From assembly GCF_016283395.1 (NCBI RefSeq), contig NZ_JAEEMU010000047.1:1-64000 (forward strand): DNA of 64,000 bases. The letters run 5' to 3'. A model generated the notes under the pieces. The model worked only from the letters and a program-made list of their open reading frames with translations. It was not told the origin of the DNA and did no database searches. Source of the DNA: Ruminococcus sp. Its GTDB lineage: Bacteria; Bacillota_A; Clostridia; Oscillospirales; Ruminococcaceae. Made by a program: the position numbers and the translations under genes. This document shows, one piece after another, positions 14,456-23,744 of the stretch (positions are counted from its first letter, which is position 1; each line of letters starts with the position of its first letter).

Positions 14456-16240
14456 TCAGATATACGCCTGTTTTTTGAGAAGCGCGGATATAGTTCTGCC
14501 TATGACCGCAAAATAATTTATATCCGCCACCGACCATTTTTTGAATCGTCCTATATAGCAGAAGGATATCATGCCCTTTATCATGCTGTCCTCTGTCATC
14601 AGGTACTGAACTGCGCCGCCTATATTCTGCTCGGTAAGCTTGGCAAAGGCGTTGTCATCGCGTCCTTCAAGCTCGTTCACGTTGTCTATGACGAGTATAC
14701 CGTCACCCGAGAAGCGGTCGGTATAATTGTTTTCAAGGAGATATGATGCATTTTTCGATGCTGCATTTCCGCAGCTGAGCATAAGTCCCATATCGCTGCC
14801 CGAGAATACGCATATATCATCTATGCCGAACTGTGAGCGCACCTGCTCCAGAAGCACCGAAATATCAGGTATCCTGCCCAGCACAAGATTTTCCGCAAGT
14901 CCGCTTACGAAGCTGAGTTTTTCGGAAGCTTCGCCCTTTCCGCTGAGGAAGGCTATCTTGTTTTCCATATCCTTTTCCACAGGACCGTGCTTATTGATAT
15001 CATAGATGACATAGCGGTTCTGTCCCTTTTCCTTGGCTATATACAGAGCTTTATCCGCCTGCATGAAAAGCTCGTCATAGCTTTCGCTGTCCACAGGATA
15101 TGCAGCCACTCCCATTGAGCAGGTAAGGTGTATCTTTTCCGACCTGTCCGCAAAAGCAAACTCAGTATTTGTCCTTATTGCGCGGAGTACACCTCGCAGG
15201 TCCTCCTCATCACGGGTATTTTCAAGTACGATAAGGAAGCCGCTTCCGCTTATTCTTCCTGCTATGCCCCTTGAACCTATGGCAGCCCTGATTATGGAAG
15301 CTACCTTGTATATGACTTCATCACCGAAAAGATGTCCGTAAACGTTATTTATGTCCGTAAAGTTGTCGATATCAAGTATCACAAGATCAACGGTATACGA
15401 AGGCTTTTCCGCAAGTATCCCCTGAGCAAAGGAAGTTACCGCACGTTTGTTGAGCAGTGAGGAAAGCGAGTCCTTATTCGCTTCAAGCGCAAGGTTTATA
15501 TCCTTGGTCTTGCTGCGCGAATCCACAACGGAAATGATACCGCTGACCTTTTTTGCATCGGGCATATCATAACGTGTTATGCCTCTGAAAAGGCAGGTCT
15601 CACGGGTCTTGCCCTCAGTGAACATCGACGTTTCAAGTTCATGGTCGAAGCGGTAGACTCCGCTTCTGATATCCCTGCAAAGAGAATTGAATGTTTCGAT
15701 GTATCTTGTCAGGATATAGCCTGCTTCTATGGCATTACTGCGCCATTTTTCAAGCTCCTCGTCAAGCAGGACTATCTCACGGAAACACTCGAACATATAT
15801 ATGCGTATGCGCTTTGTCTCGAAGCTGTATTCAAAGGCAAGGTCTGAAATAAGACTGAGTACGCTGCGGTATTCCGCGGACTTGCTCTCGCGGCTGTATG
15901 CCAGTGACTCCAGAGACAGCACATCGCTGAAAGTTATGGAGTAAAGGGGCTCTGCTTCACCTGCTCCGAAAAGCCTTACAGCTGCCAGTATCCAGCGGTA
16001 TTCGCCGCTGATACCTTTCATTCGTATAACAGTCCTGCGTACTTCGCCCACAGACACCTTTTCTATACACTCCATAAGTCTCGGAAAGTCGTCATCGTCA
16101 ATGGTACGCCTTATGGAATAGGTAACATCATTTCCGAAAAAAGAATAAAAGGCTTCGTCTCCGCTCTGAGTATGCAGGCTCTTGTCGACCACAACTCTGC
16201 CAACGCTGTAAAGCTCCTCGCTTATAAGCTCACTGTTCAT
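14456..16240 (-). CDS. PAS-GGDEF-GAF type protein with degenerate GGDEF site
   Basis: The 594 residues begin with a PAS-like region (about 20-130, SYSIRR... and GEYRWILAAVRLFG). A middle helical segment leads to a GGDEF domain at about 270-435 (LVILDIDNFTDINNVYGHLFGDEVI, split by conserved positions; CSMGVAAYPVDSESYDELF; ADKALYIAKEKGQNRY). A GAF-like region follows to the end. The catalytic GG(D/E)EF signature is replaced by SGSGF at about 328-332, and the RxxD inhibitory site is absent. It is therefore probably a c-di-GMP effector or an inactive regulator, not a cyclase. Confidence 0.88.
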   Translation of the reverse strand: MNSELISEELYSVGRVVVDKSLHTQSGDEAFYSFFGNDVTYSIRRTIDDDDFPRLMECIEKVSVGEVRRTVIRMKGISGEYRWILAAVRLFGAGEAEPLYSITFSDVLSLESLAYSRESKSAEYRSVLSLISDLAFEYSFETKRIRIYMFECFREIVLLDEELEKWRSNAIEAGYILTRYIETFNSLCRDIRSGVYRFDHELETSMFTEGKTRETCLFRGITRYDMPDAKKVSGIISVVDSRSKTKDINLALEANKDSLSSLLNKRAVTSFAQGILAEKPSYTVDLVILDIDNFTDINNVYGHLFGDEVIYKVASIIRAAIGSRGIAGRISGSGFLIVLENTRDEEDLRGVLRAIRTNTEFAFADRSEKIHLTCSMGVAAYPVDSESYDELFMQADKALYIAKEKGQNRYVIYDINKHGPVEKDMENKIAFLSGKGEASEKLSFVSGLAENLVLGRIPDISVLLEQVRSQFGIDDICVFSGSDMGLMLSCGNAASKNASYLLENNYTDRFSGDGILVIDNVNELEGRDDNAFAKLTEQNIGGAVQYLMTEDSMIKGMISFCYIGRFKKWSVADINYFAVIGRTISALLKKQAYI

Positions 16241-16273
16241 ATGCCGCCTCCTTCCCTAACTATATCTGAAATA

Positions 16274-16750
16274 TCAAAGGATAATATCTTCAAATTTACC
16301 GCGTATAGCCTTTACAAGCTCCTGCGGCGAAAGGTGTATCTGAGTTCCTATGCGTCCGCCGCTTATGTAGAACAGCGGCAGGCTCTCAGCACTGTTATGT
16401 ACTACCGTCATAAACTGCTTTTTCATGCCGATAGGAGTACAGCCGCCGCGGACATATCCCGTTATTTTGGTTATGTCCTTTACGTGGATAAGCTCCACGG
16501 ACTTTTCTCCCACGCTCTTTGCAGCCTTTTTCATATCGAGCTCAAGTGCTACAGGTATAAGGAAGCAAAAATAGTTTCCGCTCTTGCCCTGAGCCACAAG
16601 TGTCTTGAAAGTCTCTTCAAGAGGCTGTCCAAGCTTTTCGGCAGTATGTATACCGTCGATGAATTCATCACACTCGTAAGTCTGCACGGTATAATCTATC
16701 TTGCTTTTGTCAAGGAAACGCATTGCGTTTGTTTTTAGTTCTTTTCCCAT
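16274..16750 (-). CDS. ybaK: Cys-tRNA(Pro)/Cys-tRNA(Cys) deacylase (YbaK)
   Basis: YbaK removes cysteine mischarged on tRNA(Pro). The 158 residues match the family: NAMRFLDKSKIDYTVQTYE at the N-terminus, AEKLGQPLEETFKTLV, the conserved catalytic Lys region MKKAAKSVGEKSVELI, and GYVRGGCTPIGMKKQF with the G-x-S/C-P loop. I chose ATG 16750 over the in-frame start nine bases upstream because AAAGGGTG lies 6 bases before it. Confidence 0.93.
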   Translation of the reverse strand: MGKELKTNAMRFLDKSKIDYTVQTYECDEFIDGIHTAEKLGQPLEETFKTLVAQGKSGNYFCFLIPVALELDMKKAAKSVGEKSVELIHVKDITKITGYVRGGCTPIGMKKQFMTVVHNSAESLPLFYISGGRIGTQIHLSPQELVKAIRGKFEDIIL

Positions 16751-16899
16751 TATCTTCACCCTTTATTATCAACAAATATGTGTTCTGTTTTTTGTTCAAA
16801 ACATAGAATTCAAAATCAATTTTTGTAATATTCAACGTTTTTCCATTGAAAAACGGCTAATTTCTGCCCTATTACAAAAAGCAAAATGTGTGTCATACA

Positions 16900-17364
16900 T
16901 TAACGGCTTATAAGCTCCTTGCTTTTTATCACAAAGCCGTTATGCGTGTATAATCCCACTGCTCTTTTATTCCATTCAGCCACTGTAAGCGTTATGGGCT
17001 CGCAGGTATATTCTCTGATATGCCCTATCGCCCATATGAGCAGCTGCTTTCCGAAGCCTTTTCCCTGATACCTCTTATTCACTATAAGGTCATCAATTTC
17101 CGCACCGAAGCAGCCCACACTGCCTACGATAGTTTCGCCCTCCATGAGCAGGAAGATATTTTCCTTTTTACCGTTAAGCTGCTGAATATCATACAGGAAG
17201 TTATACGGCTCGATGTCCAGTGCCTTTCGCATATCAAAGAAACATTCATTGTATATGCGCTCATACTGGCTATAATATTTATCACAGAACGGCAGCAGCT
17301 TTACATTATCCGCCGTTACAGACTCACCTGTGTATTCCATTTCGTACACGTAAAAGCTTTTCAT
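16900..17364 (-). CDS. GNAT-family N-acetyltransferase
   Basis: The 154 residues carry a GNAT fold. Motif A, with acetyl-CoA loop Q/R-x-x-G-x-G/A, is seen as DDLIVNKRYQGKGFGKQLL at about 102-120. Motif B is LTVAEWNKRAVGLYTHNGF. The acceptor cannot be predicted. It is a lone gene next to a block of intergenic repeats. Confidence 0.9.
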   Translation of the reverse strand: MKSFYVYEMEYTGESVTADNVKLLPFCDKYYSQYERIYNECFFDMRKALDIEPYNFLYDIQQLNGKKENIFLLMEGETIVGSVGCFGAEIDDLIVNKRYQGKGFGKQLLIWAIGHIREYTCEPITLTVAEWNKRAVGLYTHNGFVIKSKELISR

Positions 17365-17374
17365 ACTATCTCAT

Positions 17375-17566
17375 GCACCTCTCGGGCGAGCGGAACTCGC
17401 CCCTACAGCTTGTATATATGACACGGGCTGCCAAAGGCAGCCCATACAGCGCAGTGTCTGCGCCCCCTATCCACGTTGTCGCTCGCAAGCTCGCTCACAT
17501 TTATCATAAATGTTAGTCGAACATCGCTTACGGCACATTTTTTCTTATAGCGGCAAAACGCCGTCC
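17375..17566. repeat. Cluster of intergenic GC-hairpin repeats
   Basis: The region contains GGGCGAGCGGAACTCGCCCC followed by TACA at 17387-17410, GGGCTGCCAAAGGCAGCCC at 17426-17444, and GCGGCAAAACGCCGTCCC followed by TACA at 17552-17573. It also holds GAACATCGCTTACGGCACA, a variant of which recurs at 36311-36335. The units are hairpins ending in CCCTACA and are spread through the intergenic DNA of this window. Confidence 0.7.
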
Positions 17567-18190
17567 CTACAGGCTAACGGCTTTTTTACTAAAGACGCAG
17601 CCGCAGTAATTCTGCCTGTATAAGTTATACTGCTTTGACAGCTCTATTGAGTGTTTATAGCCCTCATGCTTCTTGAAATCCGAAAACAGATAAGGCACTC
17701 CAATCTCCTCCTGCAAACGTGCTCCGCACTCGTTTATGAAAGTGCAGTCCTTATGGGGACTTATGGTAAGAGTGGTCGTGAAGAAATCACAGCCAAGCTC
17801 CTTAGCCTTATCACCTGCCATTCTCAAGCGATACTCTATACACTTCCTACAGCGTTCACCGCGCTCGGGAAGATCTTCAAGTCCCTTTGCCAGCTCATAA
17901 AAAGGTGCAGAGTCATAAGGCTCTTCAATGATAGGGATATCAAGTCCCATTTCCCTGACCAGCCTTTTCAGTTCATCAAATCTGAAAGCGAACTCCTCCT
18001 CGGGAGCTATGTTGGGATTGCAGAAATACAGCGTGATACGGAAGTATTTCTCCAGTACCGTAAGAGTATGGCTGCTGCACGGCGCACAGCAGGCATGAAG
18101 CAGAAGCGACGGTCTTTCGCCGCTCTTTTCAAGCTCTGCAAGCTTCTTATCCAGAAGCAGACCGTAATTGGTCTTTGGCTGCTTATCCAT
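17567..18190 (-). CDS. queH: Epoxyqueuosine reductase QueH
   Basis: QueH catalyses the last step of queuosine formation in tRNA, reducing epoxyqueuosine. The 207 residues match the family. Cluster and metal ligands are visible as HACCAPCSSH (about 28-37), RCRKCIEYRL (about 107-116) and the C-terminal NYCGC. The conserved NPNIAPEEEF and TTLTISPHKD motifs are present. It follows the PSP1 gene with a 2-base gap, so it is part of the lipid kinase-holB-PSP1 unit. Confidence 0.95.
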   Translation of the reverse strand: MDKQPKTNYGLLLDKKLAELEKSGERPSLLLHACCAPCSSHTLTVLEKYFRITLYFCNPNIAPEEEFAFRFDELKRLVREMGLDIPIIEEPYDSAPFYELAKGLEDLPERGERCRKCIEYRLRMAGDKAKELGCDFFTTTLTISPHKDCTFINECGARLQEEIGVPYLFSDFKKHEGYKHSIELSKQYNLYRQNYCGCVFSKKAVSL

Positions 18191-18192
18191 TA

Positions 18193-19056
18193 TTATTCCT
18201 CAAGATTTTTAAGAGCCTTGAGCTCCTCACGGTTGACTCTTATCTCAACGTCTTTAAGAAGCTTTACTTCGCTTCTGTCAAGAGTTACTGGCACTTCTGA
18301 CTTATCAGTCTTTACGCGGAGCTTTCCTGTGATAAGGTTTACGTCCTCCACCTTGCCCTTGTCACCATCGGGAGTAACTACGATAGCTCCTATCTTAGGA
18401 GTTATTTTCAGAAGCTCCTCATAAGCGTTCTGCTCGTTTTTGAGGCAGCACATAAGTCTGCCGCAGGTACCCGATATCTTTGTAGGATTAAGAGAAAGTC
18501 CCTGCTCCTTAGCCATTTTTATCGATACAGGCTGGAAGTCACCCATATATCCCTTACAGCAGAACTCTCTGCCGCAGATGCCAAGTCCGCCAAGTATCTT
18601 CGCTTCATCTCTGACACCTATCTGACGGAGCTCAATTCTCGTTCTGAACACTGCCGCAAGGTCTTTTACAAGCTCACGGAAGTCTACACGGTTCTCGGCT
18701 GTAAAATAGAAGAGAAGCTTATTGTTATCGAATGTACACTCCACATCAACCAGCTTCATGCTGAGCTTGCGAAATGCTATCTTCTCCTCACATATCTTGA
18801 AAGCGTCCTTTTCACGCTGCTTATTCTTTTCAACAACTTTCATGTCGTTATCGTCTGCAAGTCTTATTATAGGCTTCAGCGGTGATGATATCATCTCGTC
18901 CTCTATCTGACGATTTGCGATAACTACCTCTCCGCACTCAACTCCGCGGACTGTTTCGACTATAACATGATCTCCCACCTGAGCAGTTATATCTCCCGGT
19001 GAGAAGTAATATATTTTTCCTACACTTTTAAAGCGTACTCCGACTATTTCTTTCAT
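18193..19056 (-). CDS. PSP1-domain protein (YaaT/RicT type)
   Basis: The 287 residues resemble YaaT/RicT, part of the RicAFT complex that affects mRNA processing and development in Bacillus. The PSP1 domain includes ICEEKIAFRKLSMKLVDVE and the Cys-rich block LGICGREFCCKGYMGDF and SGTCGRLMCCLKNEQ (about 160-210). These are likely the Fe-S or metal ligands. It lies directly between holB (20-base gap) and queH (2 bases), the conserved neighbourhood of this family in Firmicutes. Confidence 0.93.
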   Translation of the reverse strand: MKEIVGVRFKSVGKIYYFSPGDITAQVGDHVIVETVRGVECGEVVIANRQIEDEMISSPLKPIIRLADDNDMKVVEKNKQREKDAFKICEEKIAFRKLSMKLVDVECTFDNNKLLFYFTAENRVDFRELVKDLAAVFRTRIELRQIGVRDEAKILGGLGICGREFCCKGYMGDFQPVSIKMAKEQGLSLNPTKISGTCGRLMCCLKNEQNAYEELLKITPKIGAIVVTPDGDKGKVEDVNLITGKLRVKTDKSEVPVTLDRSEVKLLKDVEIRVNREELKALKNLEE

Positions 19057-19076
19057 AGAAAGCTCCTATCTATGGT

Positions 19077-20066
19077 CTATCCGATGATATCCATTATCTC
19101 AGCGCAAAGTGCCGTCAGCACCAGCGGTATACTTACATTGCTCTCGACTGCGCCCCATGCCTTTTCGATACACGAGTGTATCCTTGCCGCCTGACTCGGT
19201 ATGATAAGCTCCGACAGTCTCACTGCCCCCTCACGGAAACAGCCTATAGTCTGCCCGTTCGGGTCTTTTCCAAGCACTGCTGCATCACGCACCAGCTTGT
19301 CGAGCATAGAAAGCACCTCTCTTACGTCATCGCGTTCGCGTCCGAGTGAGAAAAATCCCACATTGAGAGCATACTCATCTTTTTTTATTATACTATCTGC
19401 GAGGGCTTTTGTCAAATCCACACGCTTTCTCAGCTCTTCATCTGTTATATACTGCTCGCACATCCCTATACAGCCATGAAAGCAATCAACAGCCCTGCGT
19501 ATATCGTCGGGCTCATAACCGCTCTCGGCAAGGGACTGTGCAGCCTCTTCCTCGGTCACGGGCGATGTGGTGAAGCACACGCATCGTGATATGATAGTGG
19601 GCAGGAATTCCGACTTTGAACCGCAGGTGAAGATGAAATAAGCGTAATCGGGCGGCTCTTCTATGAGCTTCAGCAGAGCGTTCTGCGTTCTGATATCAAC
19701 ATTATGGCAGTCCTCGAAAATATACACCTTACAGCCGCTGCTGTTATTGGGCTTTACATATGCGTCAGCTATGACATCTCTTGCCTCTTTGACGCTGAAA
19801 TTATTGAGCTTTCCCGTCTTTTCGGGGAATACCACATCAGGGTGTATGCCCTTTTCTATGTTGGCGCAGGCATTGCACACACCGCAGGGCTTTTCACCCA
19901 CGGGAGCTTCACACATGAGCGACTGTGTGTAATACCTTGCCATAAGCTTCCTGCCGCTGCCCTTTTCACCGCATATCAGCAGAGAGTGTGCAGTTCTTCC
20001 GCTTGAAGCCATACCTGCAAGAGTATCAAGAAGCTGCTTGTTTCCGTAAATTTTTTTCATACTCAT
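19077..20066 (-). CDS. holB: DNA polymerase III, delta' subunit
   Basis: This is the clamp-loader subunit. The 329 residues show an AAA+ module with a modified Walker A (CGEKGSGRKLMARYYT), the zinc-binding four-Cys motif (CGVCNACANIEKG with the preceding Cys), a Walker B equivalent (VYIFEDCHNVDIRTQNALLK) and the SRC motif (IISRCVCF). The second codon pair gives an alternative start at 20060 with better ribosome-site spacing. The first ATG overlaps the stop of the upstream lipid-kinase gene by 4 bases, which implies coupling. Confidence 0.95.
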   Translation of the reverse strand: MSMKKIYGNKQLLDTLAGMASSGRTAHSLLICGEKGSGRKLMARYYTQSLMCEAPVGEKPCGVCNACANIEKGIHPDVVFPEKTGKLNNFSVKEARDVIADAYVKPNNSSGCKVYIFEDCHNVDIRTQNALLKLIEEPPDYAYFIFTCGSKSEFLPTIISRCVCFTTSPVTEEEAAQSLAESGYEPDDIRRAVDCFHGCIGMCEQYITDEELRKRVDLTKALADSIIKKDEYALNVGFFSLGRERDDVREVLSMLDKLVRDAAVLGKDPNGQTIGCFREGAVRLSELIIPSQAARIHSCIEKAWGAVESNVSIPLVLTALCAEIMDIIG

Positions 20067-20980
20067 TCCTTTTCCAAGGGAAGTCCGTCCTTGTTATTAA
20101 CAATAAAGGATACCGCTTTTTTATGGCAGCAGATGTGGTTGACCACTTCTACACCGCCGTATTCACCGTCTCTTGTCCACGAAAAAGGCTCGTCGGAAAG
20201 ATTGGTGATAGTAACATTGTCCGTACGGAAAAAGATTATGTTCTTATCCGTCATATCATTCTTTAAAAGTGACAATGCTGTTTTTCCGAGTTCGGCAGGA
20301 TTTTGCGGCTTTCTTACGAGAGTCACCTCAAAAGCTCCGTCATCGAGCATGAAATTCTTCATTTTTATCATACCTGCCACAGAAGCTGTATTAGTTACCA
20401 TACCGTATATGAAGTCTCCTTCTATTACGGTATCACCGCTTTCTATGCGCATAGGCTTTGCCTTTATATGTCCCAGCTGAGTCGCACCGTCTGCTATATA
20501 AGCAGCGTGTCCGAATACATTCTTGACTCTCTGAGAAGTTTCATACGTAATATTGGTAAAAGCTCCGAAAGCTGCAACATACGAGAAATACCTGCCATTG
20601 AAGCCGCCCACATCGCATAACACAGGCTCTCCCATAGCAGCGACCTCCGCCGCCTTCATCTTATCCGAGGGGATACCAAGATTCTTCGCAAAATCATTTG
20701 TAGAACCCGCAGGTATATAGCCTATCGGTATCTTTCTTTCACTGTCCATTACCCCTTGCAGACACTGACTGAGAGTACCGTCGCCTCCTGCTACCACAAG
20801 CCTGTCGAAGCCGTTCTCACAGGCATATACAGCCTGCTCCACGGCATCCTCGCTGCTCTGAGTAGTATGTACTGTCACTTCATATCCGTCTTTAACGAAT
20901 TCGTCTATTATTTTCCCCAGTTTCTTGCTGATAACCGCTTTCCCCGCAACAAGATTAACTATAAAATATATCTTTTCCAT
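20063..20980 (-). CDS. Diacylglycerol kinase-family lipid kinase (YegS/DgkB type)
   Basis: The 305 residues match soluble DAGK-catalytic lipid kinases. The nucleotide loop is VVAGGDGTLSQCLQGV (about 61-76), followed by IPIGYIPAGSTNDFAKNLGI with the conserved PAGSTNDFA. The C-terminal beta-sandwich ends with TRDGEYGG-type residues. It probably recycles diacylglycerol into phosphatidate. It is the first gene of the unit with holB, PSP1 and queH, downstream of the SGNH esterase with no clear terminator between. Confidence 0.94.
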   Translation of the reverse strand: MEKIYFIVNLVAGKAVISKKLGKIIDEFVKDGYEVTVHTTQSSEDAVEQAVYACENGFDRLVVAGGDGTLSQCLQGVMDSERKIPIGYIPAGSTNDFAKNLGIPSDKMKAAEVAAMGEPVLCDVGGFNGRYFSYVAAFGAFTNITYETSQRVKNVFGHAAYIADGATQLGHIKAKPMRIESGDTVIEGDFIYGMVTNTASVAGMIKMKNFMLDDGAFEVTLVRKPQNPAELGKTALSLLKNDMTDKNIIFFRTDNVTITNLSDEPFSWTRDGEYGGVEVVNHICCHKKAVSFIVNNKDGLPLEKE

Positions 20981-21036
20981 TTATATTCTCCCTATATGAC
21001 GATGCGGACAGTTTTGCCTGTCCGCTGTCGTTATGT

Positions 21037-23022
21037 TTACTTTTTGCCTGTCTTGAGATACTCGTCTATAGACTTTGCATTGTCTGTATTTGATACATAC
21101 GCATAGTAAGCAAGTACCTTTGAAGCGTCAACTGAGTCGATAAGACCGTTATTGTCAACGTCTGCTGCCTTACCCTGAGCAGTAGTGAACTTGCCCTTTG
21201 CATCGTTTGATGAAAGTCTTGCGTACTCTGCAAGGATACCTGAAGCATCTACAGAATCAACAAGTCCGTCATTGTTTATGTCACCGAGCTTTACGCTGGC
21301 AGCCTTTACAACTATCTCAAAGGATGCTGTTCCGTAGACCTTTGAGCCGTCCTTGTTTGTAAGAGTTGCAGTTACCTTATATGTACCTGCCTTTGATGTA
21401 TCTACCTTTGATCTGTCAAGAGTGATAACGAATGTCTCAGGATTGATGTTTGAATACTCAAGAACATAATTCTCAGTGAATACATCTTCTTTTATATCCG
21501 AGAACTTGTGCTCTTTGCCGCCTGTTGCATGAGTCGAGCCATTTTCAGCTTCTACTGTATAATGGAACTTTGCACCTGTATAATCGACCTTTTCACCAAC
21601 AGTATACTCTGTCTTTTCAGGCTTGTTTACGAATATAGCTCCATAATACTTTGTATTGTTTGCAGGAGAAGTTGTTGTAGTTGTGGTAGTAGTTGGCTTT
21701 AATGTTGTTGTAGTTGTAGTTTTTGATGTAGTAGTTGTTGTAGGCTTAGATGTAGTTGTTGTGGTCTTTGATGTTGTGGTAGTAGTAGGCTTAGATGTAG
21801 TAGTTGTGGTCTTTGAAGTAGTTGTAGTAGTGGTAGTCTTGCTTGTTGTAGTAGTCTTTGAAGTTGTTGTGGTAGTGGTTGTTGATGTTGTAGTAGTTGT
21901 TGTCACCTTAGGCTCGCCTGCTACCTTTTTGTATGTTGCATATGCAATTGCAGGATACTTGTCCTTATCCTTTATGCCGTTGTATACTTCTGTGAGAAGT
22001 CCGTCATCAACGTGGAGCTTGCCGATCTTGCTGAGTATAGCAGCTGCGATAGCAAGATGTCCCTTCTGGTTAGGATGAACGTCCATAGTTGAAAGTCCGC
22101 CTGTCTGAACGTCAATGAAGTAGTTGGCATTGCCCGGAGTTTCTGAGTCAAGCTCACCATCATAAGATGTAAATTCAGTCTTTATGTCAACAACGTCGAT
22201 ACCGTCAACAGCACTGATCTGCTCTGAATAGCTTCCCATTACAGTCTCCATCTGAGCTCTCAAAAGGTTGATAAATTTAACGTTGCCAGGCTTTGCGCTG
22301 TATGTACTTGAGAGATATGTAGGATCGAACTGTATAGGCTGATAAATGTTCTGCACCATTATCTTTGCATCGGGGTTTACTTCCTTTATCTTTTCGGTTG
22401 CAGTTTTTATATTAGGGATGATATGAGTCTCGATATATCCCTCATAGGTCTTGTTCTTAAAGCTGAGGTTGCTTCCGATATCGCCGAAAAGAATTGCAAG
22501 CTCTATCTGTGCTTTTGTGCCGCCGTTTGCATAAGCAAGAATGTTGTTGATATTGAGCACCTTTGTCAATGTGTTCATAGTCGGATTTTTCGGGATATCA
22601 GCTGCTGTATAGCCTTCATTGAAGAAATTCTGATCAGGCTTTGAAAGTGCGAAATCAATAAGTCCCTTTGCGATATACTGCATGATATCGTTGCCGCCTA
22701 TGGAAATAACAACGTATTCAGCATCGGAAATATTCTTTTTCTGCTCGGCAGACATCTTGTCGATAAGTGCGAGCATATCATCTGTTGTATCACCTACAAC
22801 TGCATAGTTTGAGACCTTGCAGCCAAGATAATCGCCGCATATCTCACCATAATTATGAGCAACATTGCCCTGTTTTGTATATCCTGTTGCGATACTGTCG
22901 CCAAGAATTACCATTCCCGACTTTGCTGCGGCAGTTGCCTTTTCAGCCTCGGCGGAAGGTACTGTAGCGATAGCGGAAACGCTTAAAGCTGCTGCGAGTA
23001 ATGTTGATAAAACCTTTTTCAT
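21037..23022 (-). CDS. Secreted SGNH/GDSL esterase with Ig-like module and dockerin
   Basis: The 661 residues start with a signal peptide (cut near 25). The SGNH catalytic domain (about 35-345) has block I VILGDSIATGY with nucleophile Ser43, ISIGGNDIMQ for the oxyanion Gly/Asn, and STMDVHPNQKGHLAIA for the Asp-His pair. A Thr-Lys-Ser linker (about 372-450), an Ig-like bacterial domain (about 455-575) and a dockerin (about 577-661, with two D-x-N-x-D-G-x-x-D-S-V-D-A-S loops) follow. It is probably a cellulosomal carbohydrate esterase of the CE3 or related type. The dockerin loops resemble those of ScaB and CttA. Confidence 0.9.
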   Translation of the reverse strand: MKKVLSTLLAAALSVSAIATVPSAEAEKATAAAKSGMVILGDSIATGYTKQGNVAHNYGEICGDYLGCKVSNYAVVGDTTDDMLALIDKMSAEQKKNISDAEYVVISIGGNDIMQYIAKGLIDFALSKPDQNFFNEGYTAADIPKNPTMNTLTKVLNINNILAYANGGTKAQIELAILFGDIGSNLSFKNKTYEGYIETHIIPNIKTATEKIKEVNPDAKIMVQNIYQPIQFDPTYLSSTYSAKPGNVKFINLLRAQMETVMGSYSEQISAVDGIDVVDIKTEFTSYDGELDSETPGNANYFIDVQTGGLSTMDVHPNQKGHLAIAAAILSKIGKLHVDDGLLTEVYNGIKDKDKYPAIAYATYKKVAGEPKVTTTTTTSTTTTTTTSKTTTTSKTTTTTTTSKTTTTTSKPTTTTTSKTTTTTSKPTTTTTSKTTTTTTLKPTTTTTTTTSPANNTKYYGAIFVNKPEKTEYTVGEKVDYTGAKFHYTVEAENGSTHATGGKEHKFSDIKEDVFTENYVLEYSNINPETFVITLDRSKVDTSKAGTYKVTATLTNKDGSKVYGTASFEIVVKAASVKLGDINNDGLVDSVDASGILAEYARLSSNDAKGKFTTAQGKAADVDNNGLIDSVDASKVLAYYAYVSNTDNAKSIDEYLKTGKK

Positions 23023-23097
23023 AAGATCCTCCTCTGTTTTAATATTGATTTTATTACTGCATTTTTAACTGCGGATCATATAACCGCAGCTAAATGT

Positions 23098-23126
23098 AGT
23101 ATATAATATTATTTTATCTGTGTCAA
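23098..23126 (-). promoter_or_regulatory. Promoter of the SGNH esterase gene
   Basis: Minus-strand TTGACA (23121-23126), 17 bases, TATACT (23098-23103). A stem CTGCGG...CCGCAG follows in the leader at about 23069-23090. Confidence 0.8.
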
Positions 23127-23145
23127 GCGGAAAAATTAACTAAAA

Positions 23146-23742
23146 TTATATGCCGCTCACAAAAACTGCATAGTCTTTTCTGTATTTTTCGTTGAAATAC
23201 AGCCTTACTCTTTCATTCACTCCGAACTGTTTAAAATATTTCTTGTCAGTTTTAAGTTTCTGAAGATACTGCTGTGAATCAGGAAATATCATTGTAAAAA
23301 TACATATTCCTAATTCTTCTGCTTTGTCTATTATTATACCGTCCGCATAGGTCGTGGTTTCTCGGGAAAAAGGTTTTCTGAAAACAATCCCCCACGTATA
23401 CAGAAGCATTATCCCCGAAACGAACAAAACGCCGAAGATCATTTTGCCCATTGTAAGGTCGCCCTTATGTTTGCTGTAGACCAAACCTGCTATGTAGGCA
23501 AGTGTTATGATAAGTGAAACGAGCCATGTACCGCTTGCAAGTCCGCGTCCGAAAGGTCTGCATGAGCGCATATCCTCGGGCAATGACATATATTCCGCAT
23601 CTGTTGCTGTATACTTGCAAAGCTCTTCACAGCTTATCTTCTGATAATTCTGATGATCCGGTACTGTTACCGGCTTTGATGCAAGTTCTGTCGAAACACT
23701 TCCCACAACATTATGTTCTGCTGATTCTGCCGCTATCGGCAT
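23146..23742 (-). CDS. Two-helix membrane protein, start uncertain
   Basis: The 198 residues hold two membrane helices (about 74-92 and 101-120) and a C-terminal cytosolic part with DSQQYLQKLKTDKKYF and VRLYFNEKYRKDYAVF. The ATG at 23742 has no ribosome site, and the frame stays open upstream into a repeat block at 23745-23840. The N-terminal residues may therefore come from the repeat, and the gene could be truncated or start elsewhere. The family is not recognised. Confidence 0.55.
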   Translation of the reverse strand: MPIAAESAEHNVVGSVSTELASKPVTVPDHQNYQKISCEELCKYTATDAEYMSLPEDMRSCRPFGRGLASGTWLVSLIITLAYIAGLVYSKHKGDLTMGKMIFGVLFVSGIMLLYTWGIVFRKPFSRETTTYADGIIIDKAEELGICIFTMIFPDSQQYLQKLKTDKKYFKQFGVNERVRLYFNEKYRKDYAVFVSGI

Positions 23743-23744
23743 TA

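Noticed and set aside
21004..21025. Hairpin GCGGACAG...CTGTCCGC as terminator of the SGNH esterase gene
   Set aside because: No U-run follows on the minus strand; it may be a processing stem, and a call of terminator is not supported.
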